Made by a program: the position numbers and the translations under genes
In this document: positions 53,122 through 60,558 of the stretch, in pieces
Layout of the letters: each line of letters starts with the position of its first letter
Numbering within the stretch: position 1 is the first letter of the stretch
The notes under the pieces: model-generated
Seen by the model: the letters and a program-made list of their open reading frames with translations, nothing else
Told to the model about the DNA's origin: nothing
Database searches by the model: none
Origin: Vibrio spartinae
Lineage (GTDB): Bacteria; Pseudomonadota; Gammaproteobacteria; Enterobacterales; Vibrionaceae
NCBI RefSeq assembly: GCF_024347135.1
Contig: NZ_AP024907.1
Coordinates: 2,285,001 to 2,349,000, forward strand
Direction of reading: 5' to 3'
DNA: 64,000 nt

Positions 53122-55640
53122 GTATTACTCCTGTCGAAAAGACTGGCATCCGCCCGAGTTGCTACATCATTATTCCCCATCAGGATCGGGCTCAACTCAG
53201 CTTTCATCCGCTCCAATAACTGCTGACTAAACCCTTGGTCATATGTCGGATTACCGGACGGTGTGATATGAATAACGGGGGCAAAGTTAATTTGTTGTTG
53301 AGCCGATTTACCTAACTGCTTACTCTGCTCAGAAACCGTTGCAGGCGCTGCTTTATCGGTTTTATCTTCACCCAACCAAGAGACGACCTGATCGCTTAAC
53401 ATTCCACCAAACATGCTGCCAAGAGATAAAAAGGCTGCCCCTTTCATCGCGAGACCACTGATAGAACTCAGCGAAATGCCACTCTGTTTTTTTGACAGAT
53501 GCTGTTTCAATGGATATTGTTTCGACGGATGTTGTTTCGACGGATATTGTTTCGACGGACGTTGCTTCGACGGATGTTGTTTCGATGGATGTTGTTTCGA
53601 TGGATGTTGCTTGTCGTTATTCCCATTCTCACTGTCCTCACCAAACAGCGAACCAACACTATCGCCAAGCCAATGACCAATTTCACTACCGCCAAATCCG
53701 CCCACAACAGAACCAATCAAACCACCCACAGCGGTTCCAAGAATTGGAACAACGGATCCTATCGCAGCACCAGCCATCGCACCGGAAGCCGCACCGCCCA
53801 TACCGCCAAGCATGTCTCCCGCTGTCCCCACTATTTTTTTCACATTGCCCTTGGCAAGAGCAGAAACGAGTTTGACGCCCTTGAACGCAATATCTAACGG
53901 TTTAAATAACTTGCCCGCGCCTTTAAACACAGCACCGCCCACGCCTTTAAACGCCGCACCAACTTTTGACATGGCGCCCGATAGCTTGGGCTTCATTTTT
54001 GTACCGCTGAATATAGAACCAACAAAACGAGACGTCCGAGCAATCAACCGGCCGAAGCGAGAAGATTTACGAGGTAACCCGCCAGCATTGCGGATACGGG
54101 ACCGAGGCCGCTTCCGAGGACGTTTCCGAGGCCGTTTTTTACGCTTGCGGCGAGAGTCATCGCCATCACTACCGCCTGAATCACGACCACCGGAATCACT
54201 CAATGATTGTGATCCAAGTTGATTCAATTCTCGATTCAAACGCGCTAATTGCAACGTCGCTCGCTTGGCTGCTCGACGCGTTTTACTCAGCTTGGTAGCA
54301 AATAAATCACGTTCAGGATGGAGACGATCTTTACCTTGATCTTTACCTGGACCATTCCCCTTCACCAAACGGGAGAATTTAACAATGGCAGAGCCAGCTT
54401 TGAGTAATGGCGTGACAGCCGCTGCCGCAACCAATAAACCGGTGGCAAGTATGGGGTTAGCTTCAGCGAATTTATTTATACCATCCACAACACTGAGCAA
54501 CGGTGGCAGCATCTTATCCACAATCGGTAATAACCGCTCGCCAAGCGTGATATAGATCTGATCAAAACGCGCACTGAGTTGTGCCAGCTTATAGGCGGAG
54601 GTGTTCGACACGATCTTGTAATCCGTGTCGATACTATTCGAATACTTGCTCTTCTCATTCGTGAGCTTCAATGCGGCAATGAAGCCTTTGTTATTCTGTT
54701 CTAGGTTTTCGATAACTTTTAAAATCGCGGCGGTTGATTTCTCACCAAATAAATCAGTAACAACATCTTCGCGTTGATCAGGAGAAATATTTTTCAAGCG
54801 GTCGAAAACATCAAGCAAGGTTCCTCGGGCATCTGCTTGCATCCGGTGAGCTAAATCGGCGGGCTCGATACCAAGCGTTGTCATCGCTGCTTTCTGTTGC
54901 GTGTTTTTCGCTTTCCCTGCGGTGAGTGATCCAAGAATATTGCTGATGGCCTCACTGGCCTGTGCTTCAGTGGATCCACTGGTAAGCAAGCTGGCTGATA
55001 ATGCCGCTGTTTCTTGAACATTCAAGCCAGCCTTAGTCCCGGCCTCCCCTTGCTGTGCCACAACTGCAGCTACCGATTTTGCCTTAACGCCCATGCTATG
55101 GCTCAAGGCATTCGTTGCATTCGCCAAACCAACAGCTTGCTGCTGAGAAAGCTGCATAGAAGTGCGCCAACGAGATAGTATCGCCGTTGCCTCTTTTGCA
55201 GATACATCCCAGACGACAGCCACTTTTGATACTGACTCAGCAAATGACAACAGTTGATTTTTTTCAATGCCGGATTGGGACGCATCACTCACAATCTGAG
55301 CAACAACTTGCTGTTTTAGCCCCAGATCACCGGCCAGACGCAGCATTTTCCCCTGATACTGGCTGGCTTCTTGGTCATTGGCAAAATGTACTGTTTTTTT
55401 GACATCAGCAAATGCACGTTCAGATGCAATGACACGTTTTCCCAATGCCAAAACAGGTTTCAGAGCCGAACTCATATCCGTTTTCACTTGCTTAACCAAC
55501 TGTATCGTTTCACCTTTGAGGTCAGTTTCTCCTGTCGGTACAACACCATGGTTTGGCAACTGTAAATTATCAACGCGAAGCTCTATCGCGCTTTGACGGT
55601 TAGCCCCCGCCATTTGGGGCGTTATTTTCAAATCAGCCAT
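53118..55640 (-). CDS. T: Tail tape-measure protein (P2 gpT-like)
   Basis: Sets tail length and is built into the tube. The 840 residues contain the TP901-type N-terminal domain (about 60-330; SGIEKNQLLSFAESVSKVAVVWD, then LTSGSTEAQASEAISNILGSL), helical and hydrophobic segments around 390-430, an Arg/Lys-rich tract (about 490-520, RRKRKKRPRKRPRKRPR), glycine-rich hydrophobic stretches (about 600-660) and a run of pentapeptide repeats. The basic tract and the pentapeptides are unusual for this family. ATGA overlap with gene U. Confidence 0.87.
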   Translation of the reverse strand: MADLKITPQMAGANRQSAIELRVDNLQLPNHGVVPTGETDLKGETIQLVKQVKTDMSSALKPVLALGKRVIASERAFADVKKTVHFANDQEASQYQGKMLRLAGDLGLKQQVVAQIVSDASQSGIEKNQLLSFAESVSKVAVVWDVSAKEATAILSRWRTSMQLSQQQAVGLANATNALSHSMGVKAKSVAAVVAQQGEAGTKAGLNVQETAALSASLLTSGSTEAQASEAISNILGSLTAGKAKNTQQKAAMTTLGIEPADLAHRMQADARGTLLDVFDRLKNISPDQREDVVTDLFGEKSTAAILKVIENLEQNNKGFIAALKLTNEKSKYSNSIDTDYKIVSNTSAYKLAQLSARFDQIYITLGERLLPIVDKMLPPLLSVVDGINKFAEANPILATGLLVAAAAVTPLLKAGSAIVKFSRLVKGNGPGKDQGKDRLHPERDLFATKLSKTRRAAKRATLQLARLNRELNQLGSQSLSDSGGRDSGGSDGDDSRRKRKKRPRKRPRKRPRSRIRNAGGLPRKSSRFGRLIARTSRFVGSIFSGTKMKPKLSGAMSKVGAAFKGVGGAVFKGAGKLFKPLDIAFKGVKLVSALAKGNVKKIVGTAGDMLGGMGGAASGAMAGAAIGSVVPILGTAVGGLIGSVVGGFGGSEIGHWLGDSVGSLFGEDSENGNNDKQHPSKQHPSKQHPSKQRPSKQYPSKQHPSKQYPLKQHLSKKQSGISLSSISGLAMKGAAFLSLGSMFGGMLSDQVVSWLGEDKTDKAAPATVSEQSKQLGKSAQQQINFAPVIHITPSGNPTYDQGFSQQLLERMKAELSPILMGNNDVATRADASLFDRSNT
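53490..53609 (-). repeat. 15-bp tandem repeats in the tape-measure gene
   Basis: Seven clear units of TTTCGACGGATGTTG (plus strand) and one degenerate unit run without a frame break and encode repeats of K-Q-H-P-S. Units differ by single bases, so the array is old enough to have drifted or is held by selection. Copy number changes would alter the protein by five residues each. Confidence 0.85.
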
Positions 55641-55643
55641 GAC

Positions 55644-56323
55644 TTATCTCTTCTCTATCCCCAGTTTTGCCGCAGCCAAATAGTAACGGCGCAGAGCTTC
55701 ATCAATACGCCAATCCATGATCTCCCTTGGGGATACGTGGTAGACCAGCGGAATCATATCGGTCAGGACTTCTACATCTCTTAGCGAAAGTAGTCCGCCG
55801 GTTGTTGCAAAAAATCAATGAGCCTCTCCTGAAGCTGATTCCAGTCTGGCAGACTCAAGCGCATGAGTTCTTGATGCGTGAAACCACAACAACTGGCACT
55901 GATGAACAGGGTTCTTTCCCATTCATCCTGATGGGTTTCCATCAGTTCTGTGGTCGCAACCGTCGGCGGGCGTAATTTATAACCGGTTTTTTCCTGACCA
56001 TCATCGCCTTGAATCGGAATCAGTAGTGTCGGTTCATCAAGGTTAAACTCATCTGCCAATAATGTTGCCGCGGTTGATTGCATCAATTCCAATACGTGTT
56101 CTCGAATTGAGTTAAAGTCAGGCGTAACCAATTTTTTCAATTCAGATGGTGTCAGTCCGGTACTCAAACAAATACATTCCCAGAGCAATTGATTATCATC
56201 TTGCTGATGGTTATGGCTTAGCTCTCGCTGTTGCCCGACGGTGATCGTGTGAATTTGTACGTGATTTAGTTGTTGACCCTTATCATCTTCAATGGGCCAA
56301 ACTAGATTATGTGTGTGCAACAT
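55644..56323 (-). CDS. E-E' fusion made by -1 ribosomal frameshift
   Basis: At 55808-55814 the minus strand has TTTTTTG, the same slip site that P2 uses for E/E'. Frame 0 is GAT TTT TTG CAA. After a -1 slip the next codons are GCA ACA ACC and the frame stays open for 54 more residues, ending at 55644 with a region (MDWRIDEALRRYY) like the W-R-x-x-A-x-R core of the P2 GpE' family. The fusion is about 226 residues. Such E/E' pairs act as tail-tape chaperones. Inferred from sequence. Confidence 0.8.
55781..56323 (-). CDS. E: Tail assembly chaperone E with duplicated domain
   Basis: Zero-frame product of 180 residues, about twice the usual size for gpE. It contains two related halves: LLWECICLSTGLTPSELKKL with DFNSIREHVLELMQ (about 45-90), and RTLFISASCCGFTHQELMRL with DWNQLQERLIDFLQ (about 135-175). 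This looks like an internal duplication of the gpE fold. The slip site lies in the second half near its end. The gene begins after a terminator that follows FII. Confidence 0.82.
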   Translation of the reverse strand: MLHTHNLVWPIEDDKGQQLNHVQIHTITVGQQRELSHNHQQDDNQLLWECICLSTGLTPSELKKLVTPDFNSIREHVLELMQSTAATLLADEFNLDEPTLLIPIQGDDGQEKTGYKLRPPTVATTELMETHQDEWERTLFISASCCGFTHQELMRLSLPDWNQLQERLIDFLQQPADYFR

Positions 56324-56352
56324 GGGATTGACTCCTTATCCATATTTCGCAT

Positions 56353-56375
56353 AAAAAAGGCCCCGTAAGGGGCCC
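56353..56375 (-). terminator. Rho-independent terminator between FII and E
   Basis: On the minus strand GGCCCC-TTAC-GGGGCC is followed by TTTTTT. It stands 37 bp after the tube gene stop and 30 bp before the E start. Likely limits transcription of the tape-measure part relative to sheath and tube. Confidence 0.85.
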
Positions 56376-56411
56376 AATTTATAGAGATACCAGAAAAATA
56401 AATAACTGAAC

Positions 56412-56918
56412 TTATGCGATACCGACATTACGTCGATGAGCTTCCATCAGATCGCCATTACCCAGATTGAGTATTTGAGCCTTACGATCAATGTTATAAA
56501 TGACTTTGCCATCTTCAGTTTTCTTATACGCACTGACGGACATTTCCATATCGTGCTCCGGCAATTCCCCCATTTTGCTGGCCGACTCAGTCACTGAGAT
56601 AATTTCCCCGGTTAAGCTATAAGTGATTGCAAAGCTATTACCATCTTCATCCTGATGGGATTCTTTGATATCAACTTGACACAATTCGCCGGATGCTAAT
56701 CCATAAGCAGATAAAAGCGCTTGATCGGCACCTTTGACTTTCCACTTACTATTCATTTTTTCAAGCCCGACCATGATCTCACCCGGAATGAAAGAACCGC
56801 CACGGGTTTCCTGCATGACCTTTTTGATTTCAGGTGGGGTAAATTCGTCTAGCTCTTTGATTAACGGATGACTGTTAATCATTGCCTGACGAGTAATACG
56901 TGAACGTTGACCTGCCAT
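56412..56918 (-). CDS. FII: P2 FII-like tail tube protein
   Basis: Major tail tube protein, 168 residues, of the phage tail tube FII family (FTPPEIKKVMQETRGGSFIPGEIMVGLEKM, then KTEDGKVIYNIDRKAQILNLG). The start codon shares one base with the FI stop (TAATG), typical of coupled sheath-tube translation. Confidence 0.9.
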   Translation of the reverse strand: MAGQRSRITRQAMINSHPLIKELDEFTPPEIKKVMQETRGGSFIPGEIMVGLEKMNSKWKVKGADQALLSAYGLASGELCQVDIKESHQDEDGNSFAITYSLTGEIISVTESASKMGELPEHDMEMSVSAYKKTEDGKVIYNIDRKAQILNLGNGDLMEAHRRNVGIA

Positions 56919-58087
56919 TAAAGGACCTCCTCAAGAAATGATTCAACAATGCCGGTGTCCTCAATCAGGTGGTACACCATATGTTCATTTGGCGCATAGC
57001 CGTAGTATTTGATTGCAATATGCCATTCGCCATTGCGGTAATTTTCAACGTTATTGAGTGTCGGATGCAGGTAAACTTCAGCCCCCATGACCGTTTCATC
57101 TGCTTGCAGCGATTTCAACCATACATTGAGCTTGGTGATTTCCTGATCCATGAAAGATTTACTCAGATTTCTTGCCATCGCACTCTGAGCAGTTTTTGCC
57201 AACTTACGGACAATGGCGTATTCCAGACCGACCTGAGAGACAAAACGCCCCATCACACAGCGGTTACCAATCAGTGAGAAGCCGCCTAATGATGTCCGAG
57301 CAAAGTAGGAAACACCGTTACGATTTAACAAATCACCATTCGTGGATTTGTCCATAATGTTGTAATCAATCGTCCGGGCCGTACCGTTGATCAATGCGCC
57401 CATTCCCCCTTTCGCTGGGCTTTCCCATGCCTTGACTCGTGCGAAACAAGACAGTGCAATCGCAGCACCAGAGAAAGAAACATTGCCTTTTGCCGCCTGA
57501 CTGTAAACAGAAACCTGTGGATCAACCAGATAGAAAGATTCATAACCGGTACCTTCACCACCAAGACTTTGTGAATAGGCAACTGCCTCGTTGTCATTGG
57601 TATTCGGACCATCACCGACAGGAATCGCAAATAAACGTTTCCCCATAGCAGCCAAAGCATCAGCTACCGGTTTGGTATTAAATCCCGGTGCACTGATATG
57701 TGTTGGCGTTTCCATACAATCGGCCAAGGCTTGAATCCCGGTTCGTTGACCGGTTGTTACGTCAATCTTACCAATCACATTGTTAACCGTATCCGACAGC
57801 TCTGTGCCTTCCTCCACAATCACGACATAGATCGGAACCGAAACCAAGCGGAACGTTTCATAACAAGTTCGCCATAAAGTCCCTTTTTCTTCCCCGGTCA
57901 TATCAAGCTTTGCGGCATCCGCCATATTCGCGATACGAATCGGTGTATTTTTGGCAAGTGATGTATCAGCATCTGGTGCAGTCCCGGCTATGCCCAAAAC
58001 AATTTTTCCCAGGGGCCCCATTGGTGGTGGTGCGGGATGATTTACTACACTGATACCATTATGCACAAATGATGCAATCTCAGGCAT
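56918..58087 (-). CDS. FI: P2 FI-like contractile tail sheath protein
   Basis: Tail sheath protein of 389 residues (HNGISVVNHPAPPP near the start; GNVSFSGAAIALSCFARVKAWESPA; RFVSQVGLEYAIVRKLAKTA). The length and motifs fit P2 FI (396 residues). Overlaps the upstream 65-residue gene by 8 bp. Confidence 0.92.
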   Translation of the reverse strand: MPEIASFVHNGISVVNHPAPPPMGPLGKIVLGIAGTAPDADTSLAKNTPIRIANMADAAKLDMTGEEKGTLWRTCYETFRLVSVPIYVVIVEEGTELSDTVNNVIGKIDVTTGQRTGIQALADCMETPTHISAPGFNTKPVADALAAMGKRLFAIPVGDGPNTNDNEAVAYSQSLGGEGTGYESFYLVDPQVSVYSQAAKGNVSFSGAAIALSCFARVKAWESPAKGGMGALINGTARTIDYNIMDKSTNGDLLNRNGVSYFARTSLGGFSLIGNRCVMGRFVSQVGLEYAIVRKLAKTAQSAMARNLSKSFMDQEITKLNVWLKSLQADETVMGAEVYLHPTLNNVENYRNGEWHIAIKYYGYAPNEHMVYHLIEDTGIVESFLEEVL

Positions 58088-58277
58088 TCGCCTTCTCCTT
58101 CTGTTGAGTGGTCAGCACGGCTTTCACCTTGCCGCCCAGTTTTAAAAATTCCGCTTCACAAGGAAGCAAATCGACGACGTCGCCTTTTTGATACCAGCAC
58201 CGCTGATTCGGGCATTGGTATGGTACAAGCACTTCATACTCCAAGTGCTCTGCCGGCTTTGACTTTTGGGTTACCAT
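58080..58277 (-). CDS. Small protein preceding the sheath gene
   Basis: A 65-residue protein of unknown function with two cysteines (QCPNQRCWYQKGDVVDLLP, then PCEAEFLKLGGKVK), reminiscent of a small SH3-like or KOW-like fold. GGAG lies 6-8 bp before the ATG. Only about 17 bp separate it from a terminator upstream, and it overlaps the sheath gene by 8 bp, so it is part of the sheath operon. Confidence 0.65.
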   Translation of the reverse strand: MVTQKSKPAEHLEYEVLVPYQCPNQRCWYQKGDVVDLLPCEAEFLKLGGKVKAVLTTQQKEKANA

Positions 58278-58294
58278 ATAGGTCTCCAGAAACT

Positions 58295-58316
58295 AAAAAC
58301 CCAGCACTTGGCTGGG
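58295..58316 (-). terminator. Terminator-like hairpin just before the sheath operon
   Basis: Minus-strand CCCAGC-CAAGT-GCTGGG followed by TTTTT, ending about 17 bp before the ATG of the 65-residue gene. Confidence 0.8.
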
Positions 58317-58326
58317 ATTCGGGTAC

Positions 58327-58346
58327 AAAAAAACCGCTTTCGCGGT
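58327..58346 (-). terminator. Terminator after the frameshifted fibre gene
   Basis: Minus-strand ACCGC-GAAA-GCGGT then a run of seven T. It lies 28 bp after the end of the gene at 58374-58701 and is directly followed by the second terminator. Confidence 0.85.
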
Positions 58347-58373
58347 ACTTCAGTTTTTGCTTGATGTTACCTA

Positions 58374-58701
58374 TCAAAACTCAGGAAATGACGGCCAGAC
58401 AACCGTATCAGGATCGCTGTATTGCTGTGGAATATCAGCGAGCGTCTGAACATAATCATCCAGTTTGGTTAAATTGTCTGATGACAGCGTTGTCGGGTCA
58501 TCTGCATCATCAACAATTTTTCCGGTCCGTAGCTCTCGGCTATGCCGCATATAAATGTTGTCCGTTGCCGCAATTCGCGTATTACGCTCAGCACGGACTT
58601 CTGACCGTTACTGCAGCATCAATTTCAGCAATTTTATCAATGACCGTTTCAGTCAATTTACTAACGGAACTCAGCACTTCTGCTGTAGTTTTTGTACTCA
58701 T
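58374..58701 (-). pseudogene. Fibre-associated gene interrupted by a one-base frameshift
   Basis: From ATG 58701 (AGGTGA 7 bp upstream) the frame reads MSTKTTAEVLSSVSKLTETV and stops after 37 codons at 58588. Another frame opens at about 58607 and continues to a stop at 58374 with protein-like sequence (EVRAERNTRIAATDNIYMRH, later DPDTVVWPSFPEF). Removing one base in ACGG (58603-58607) joins both into about 108 residues. The N-terminus resembles the helical N-termini of the neighbouring fibre proteins. It is a pseudogene, a sequencing error or programmed frameshifting. A terminator follows. Confidence 0.7.
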
Positions 58702-58800
58702 ATTTGTCACCTAACAGATTAGTTTTCCAATCACAGCAGTCTGAATTTCTGCTGAATGAAGGTATTCATCATTGTGAGTTGCGAAGTGGACTGAGATGAA

Positions 58801-59487
58801 TCATTGTCCTCGGATATAATCCAACGTCGGCACATGATCCAGATTACGCGACGTCTTCACTTCAGTAACGATATGAGAGTTTCCAATATCAATATCAAAT
58901 CCAGACTTGAAGATATGAATATTATGATGATCAAAAACATTCGTTGTGATTAGTTCGTTATGCGTAATCACTTGCTGAAATTCTTTTCTGGTCGATGAAA
59001 TTAAATAACGGTGCCCCCCACGCAACCAAAACATCGCACCTATGACATAAGCACTACCATTGACAAAGTCAGCAATAAAGCCATCCGTTTTAACTGCATC
59101 TGGTGTCATACCATTAAATGCATGTCTAAAGATATCAACCAGTAAGATCTCAGGTAATATACCCCAACCATTGTTTTGTAATAAGTATCGAGCAGTGAGT
59201 GCACCGGCTCCTTCGCGGTCATCATGCATACTACGGCTAATTTGTAGCTCTGTAGCACCGCGTTGTGCCGCAGGAATGTAAACCGGATAGAATTTATCTT
59301 CCTCTCCAGAAACATCAACAAATATACCCTCCCGGGTGGTATAGCGTTCATCAGCATCTGTTAAAAATTGTTCGAATTCTGCTTCAGCCAGCGCCATCCG
59401 CTGGTCAATCTGCCTTATTTTTCCTGTGATGGCTTCAGTCACTATATTCACTGATGCTGTTAATTCTGCAAGTTCTTGCACAAGCAT
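58801..59487 (-). CDS. Putative tail fibre / receptor-binding protein
   Basis: A 228-residue protein without a recognised family. Residues 1-50 are helical (LAELTASVNIVTEAITGKIRQIDQRM) and similar in style to the starts of the other fibre proteins; the rest is beta-rich (YVIGAMFWLRGGHRYLISST near 150). It lies 20 bp downstream of a collar-type fibre anchor gene, with GGAGT before its ATG, in the place of the lectin-like proteins of the other cassettes. Role as receptor-binding tip is inferred from context. Confidence 0.6.
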   Translation of the reverse strand: MLVQELAELTASVNIVTEAITGKIRQIDQRMALAEAEFEQFLTDADERYTTREGIFVDVSGEEDKFYPVYIPAAQRGATELQISRSMHDDREGAGALTARYLLQNNGWGILPEILLVDIFRHAFNGMTPDAVKTDGFIADFVNGSAYVIGAMFWLRGGHRYLISSTRKEFQQVITHNELITTNVFDHHNIHIFKSGFDIDIGNSHIVTEVKTSRNLDHVPTLDYIRGQ

Positions 59488-59507
59488 AAATTACTCCTTA
59501 TACGCGG

Positions 59508-60047
59508 TTAATTAGATGAATGATGTTTTTCCAGATCCAATATACGGAACTCTTGAAGGATCTGCCGGTGCATCGTATCCACCTGAGCTTTAGCCATCTG
59601 AGCAAATTCCTCATCGATAAGAATATTAAAATTTTCCATACCGACAACAACTGTGACGCTGTCACTTGGAAGATTACTCAAATCCAGAGTAACTGGCTGA
59701 ATACAATGGCCATTTTTAGTTTTGTAGTTCAACGTTGTATCAGGGGAGGAAATAATCCCTAACAACGTCCCGGATTCTAACCAGAACCCTAACTCTCGAA
59801 TCGGGTATTCCAGTTCTCCGCTAAACTTAGCGACTGCCTGAACCTGACCGATACCAATATCTTGATATTCACCAAATTCAACCCGCTGTAATTCATTTTG
59901 CAAAGTTGCCTGGTCAGGGCTTGGAATATAGGCACGATCACCGGCTGATACCCATTTTAATGATAGTTGGATCCCCTTTGCTTTAGCACTGATACATTCA
60001 TCCAGGCCTTTGCGGGTGATCACTAACTTAATGGTGTCTTCACTCAT
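59508..60047 (-). CDS. Phage tail-collar fibre anchor protein, copy 1
   Basis: A 179-residue protein matching the N-terminal tail-collar fibre domain that attaches P2 gpH-type fibres to the baseplate (GLDECISAKAKGIQLSLKWV, then YPIRELGFWLESGTLLGIIS). In P2 this is the front part of one long fibre; here it is a separate protein. The first part is nearly identical to copy 2 but the C-terminal about 40 residues differ. It precedes the fibre-like gene at 58801-59487. Confidence 0.82.
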   Translation of the reverse strand: MSEDTIKLVITRKGLDECISAKAKGIQLSLKWVSAGDRAYIPSPDQATLQNELQRVEFGEYQDIGIGQVQAVAKFSGELEYPIRELGFWLESGTLLGIISSPDTTLNYKTKNGHCIQPVTLDLSNLPSDSVTVVVGMENFNILIDEEFAQMAKAQVDTMHRQILQEFRILDLEKHHSSN

Positions 60048-60115
60048 AGTGTTGCTCTCGCATTGATGGTTAAAATAGTGATGTTGTAATGCGCTGAATA
60101 GCCAGTCATATTGAT

Positions 60116-60226
60116 TTAACCATGTCCAACAATCGCTGGAATAACAGCGCTTGCCTCAACAGCATTTACATTCAATCCGGGTGCAGTTGCACCACCGACA
60201 GAAAGATCAATTCGAGCATCAGGCAT
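60116..60226 (-). other. Short conserved reading frame before the collar gene, copy 1
   Basis: A 36-codon frame (MPDARIDLSVGGATAPGLNV at the start) lies between the cassette terminator and the collar gene. The same frame after its stop contains a 21-codon ORF whose TGA overlaps the collar ATG (ATGA). The copy at 62408-62518 differs by one residue. No ribosome binding site is evident. Either a remnant of a larger gene's 3' end or a leader. Confidence 0.4.
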
Positions 60227-60241
60227 TGGCCATAATGATAC

Positions 60242-60264
60242 AAAAAAACGCCTTGATTCAGGCG
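60242..60264 (-). terminator. Terminator of fibre cassette 1
   Basis: Minus-strand CGCCT-GAATCA-AGGCG followed by seven T, just after the small chaperone-like gene. Confidence 0.8.
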
Positions 60265-60269
60265 GTTAG

Positions 60270-60545
60270 TTACGATGCTGATGGTAGTGGATAACGGGCT
60301 TTAATCTCAGCGACTTTATCACGCCAAGATGTCTCTTTGTCTTCAGTTTGATCATACTGCCACTCCATGAAGAGGGCGTCTGACTCAAGGCGGTAAGCTT
60401 GTTGTCGTTTGACGAGATTTTGAGCTTCTTCGAATTCTTTTTGCTGCAAAACCGACTCGATCTGCTCCTGAGTCATACCCAACGAATTCATATAGCTGCG
60501 GGTCGTATCTGTTTGAGTTTGACCCTGAAAAATGTAACTAAACAT
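60270..60545 (-). CDS. Small tail-fibre chaperone-like protein, copy 1
   Basis: A 91-residue helical protein (MTQEQIESVLQQKEFEEAQNL, ending WRDKVAEIKARYPLPS) that closely follows the lectin-like fibre gene by 13 bp. The ATG at 60545 has AGGAG upstream; longer in-frame extensions overlap the fibre gene and are not credible. Position and C-terminal W...P pattern resemble tail fibre assembly chaperones. No family match claimed. Confidence 0.7.
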   Translation of the reverse strand: MFSYIFQGQTQTDTTRSYMNSLGMTQEQIESVLQQKEFEEAQNLVKRQQAYRLESDALFMEWQYDQTEDKETSWRDKVAEIKARYPLPSAS

Positions 60546-60558
60546 AGGTTTTCTCCTG

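Noticed and set aside
52741..55640. Type VI secretion system
   Set aside because: Gene set and order are those of P2 tails (tape measure, U, X, D); no VipA/B, Hcp, ClpV or membrane complex genes.
58220..58714. Plus-strand gene of 164 codons antisense to the fibre region
   Set aside because: The minus strand in the same place has two joined frames with better protein character, ribosome binding site and terminator.
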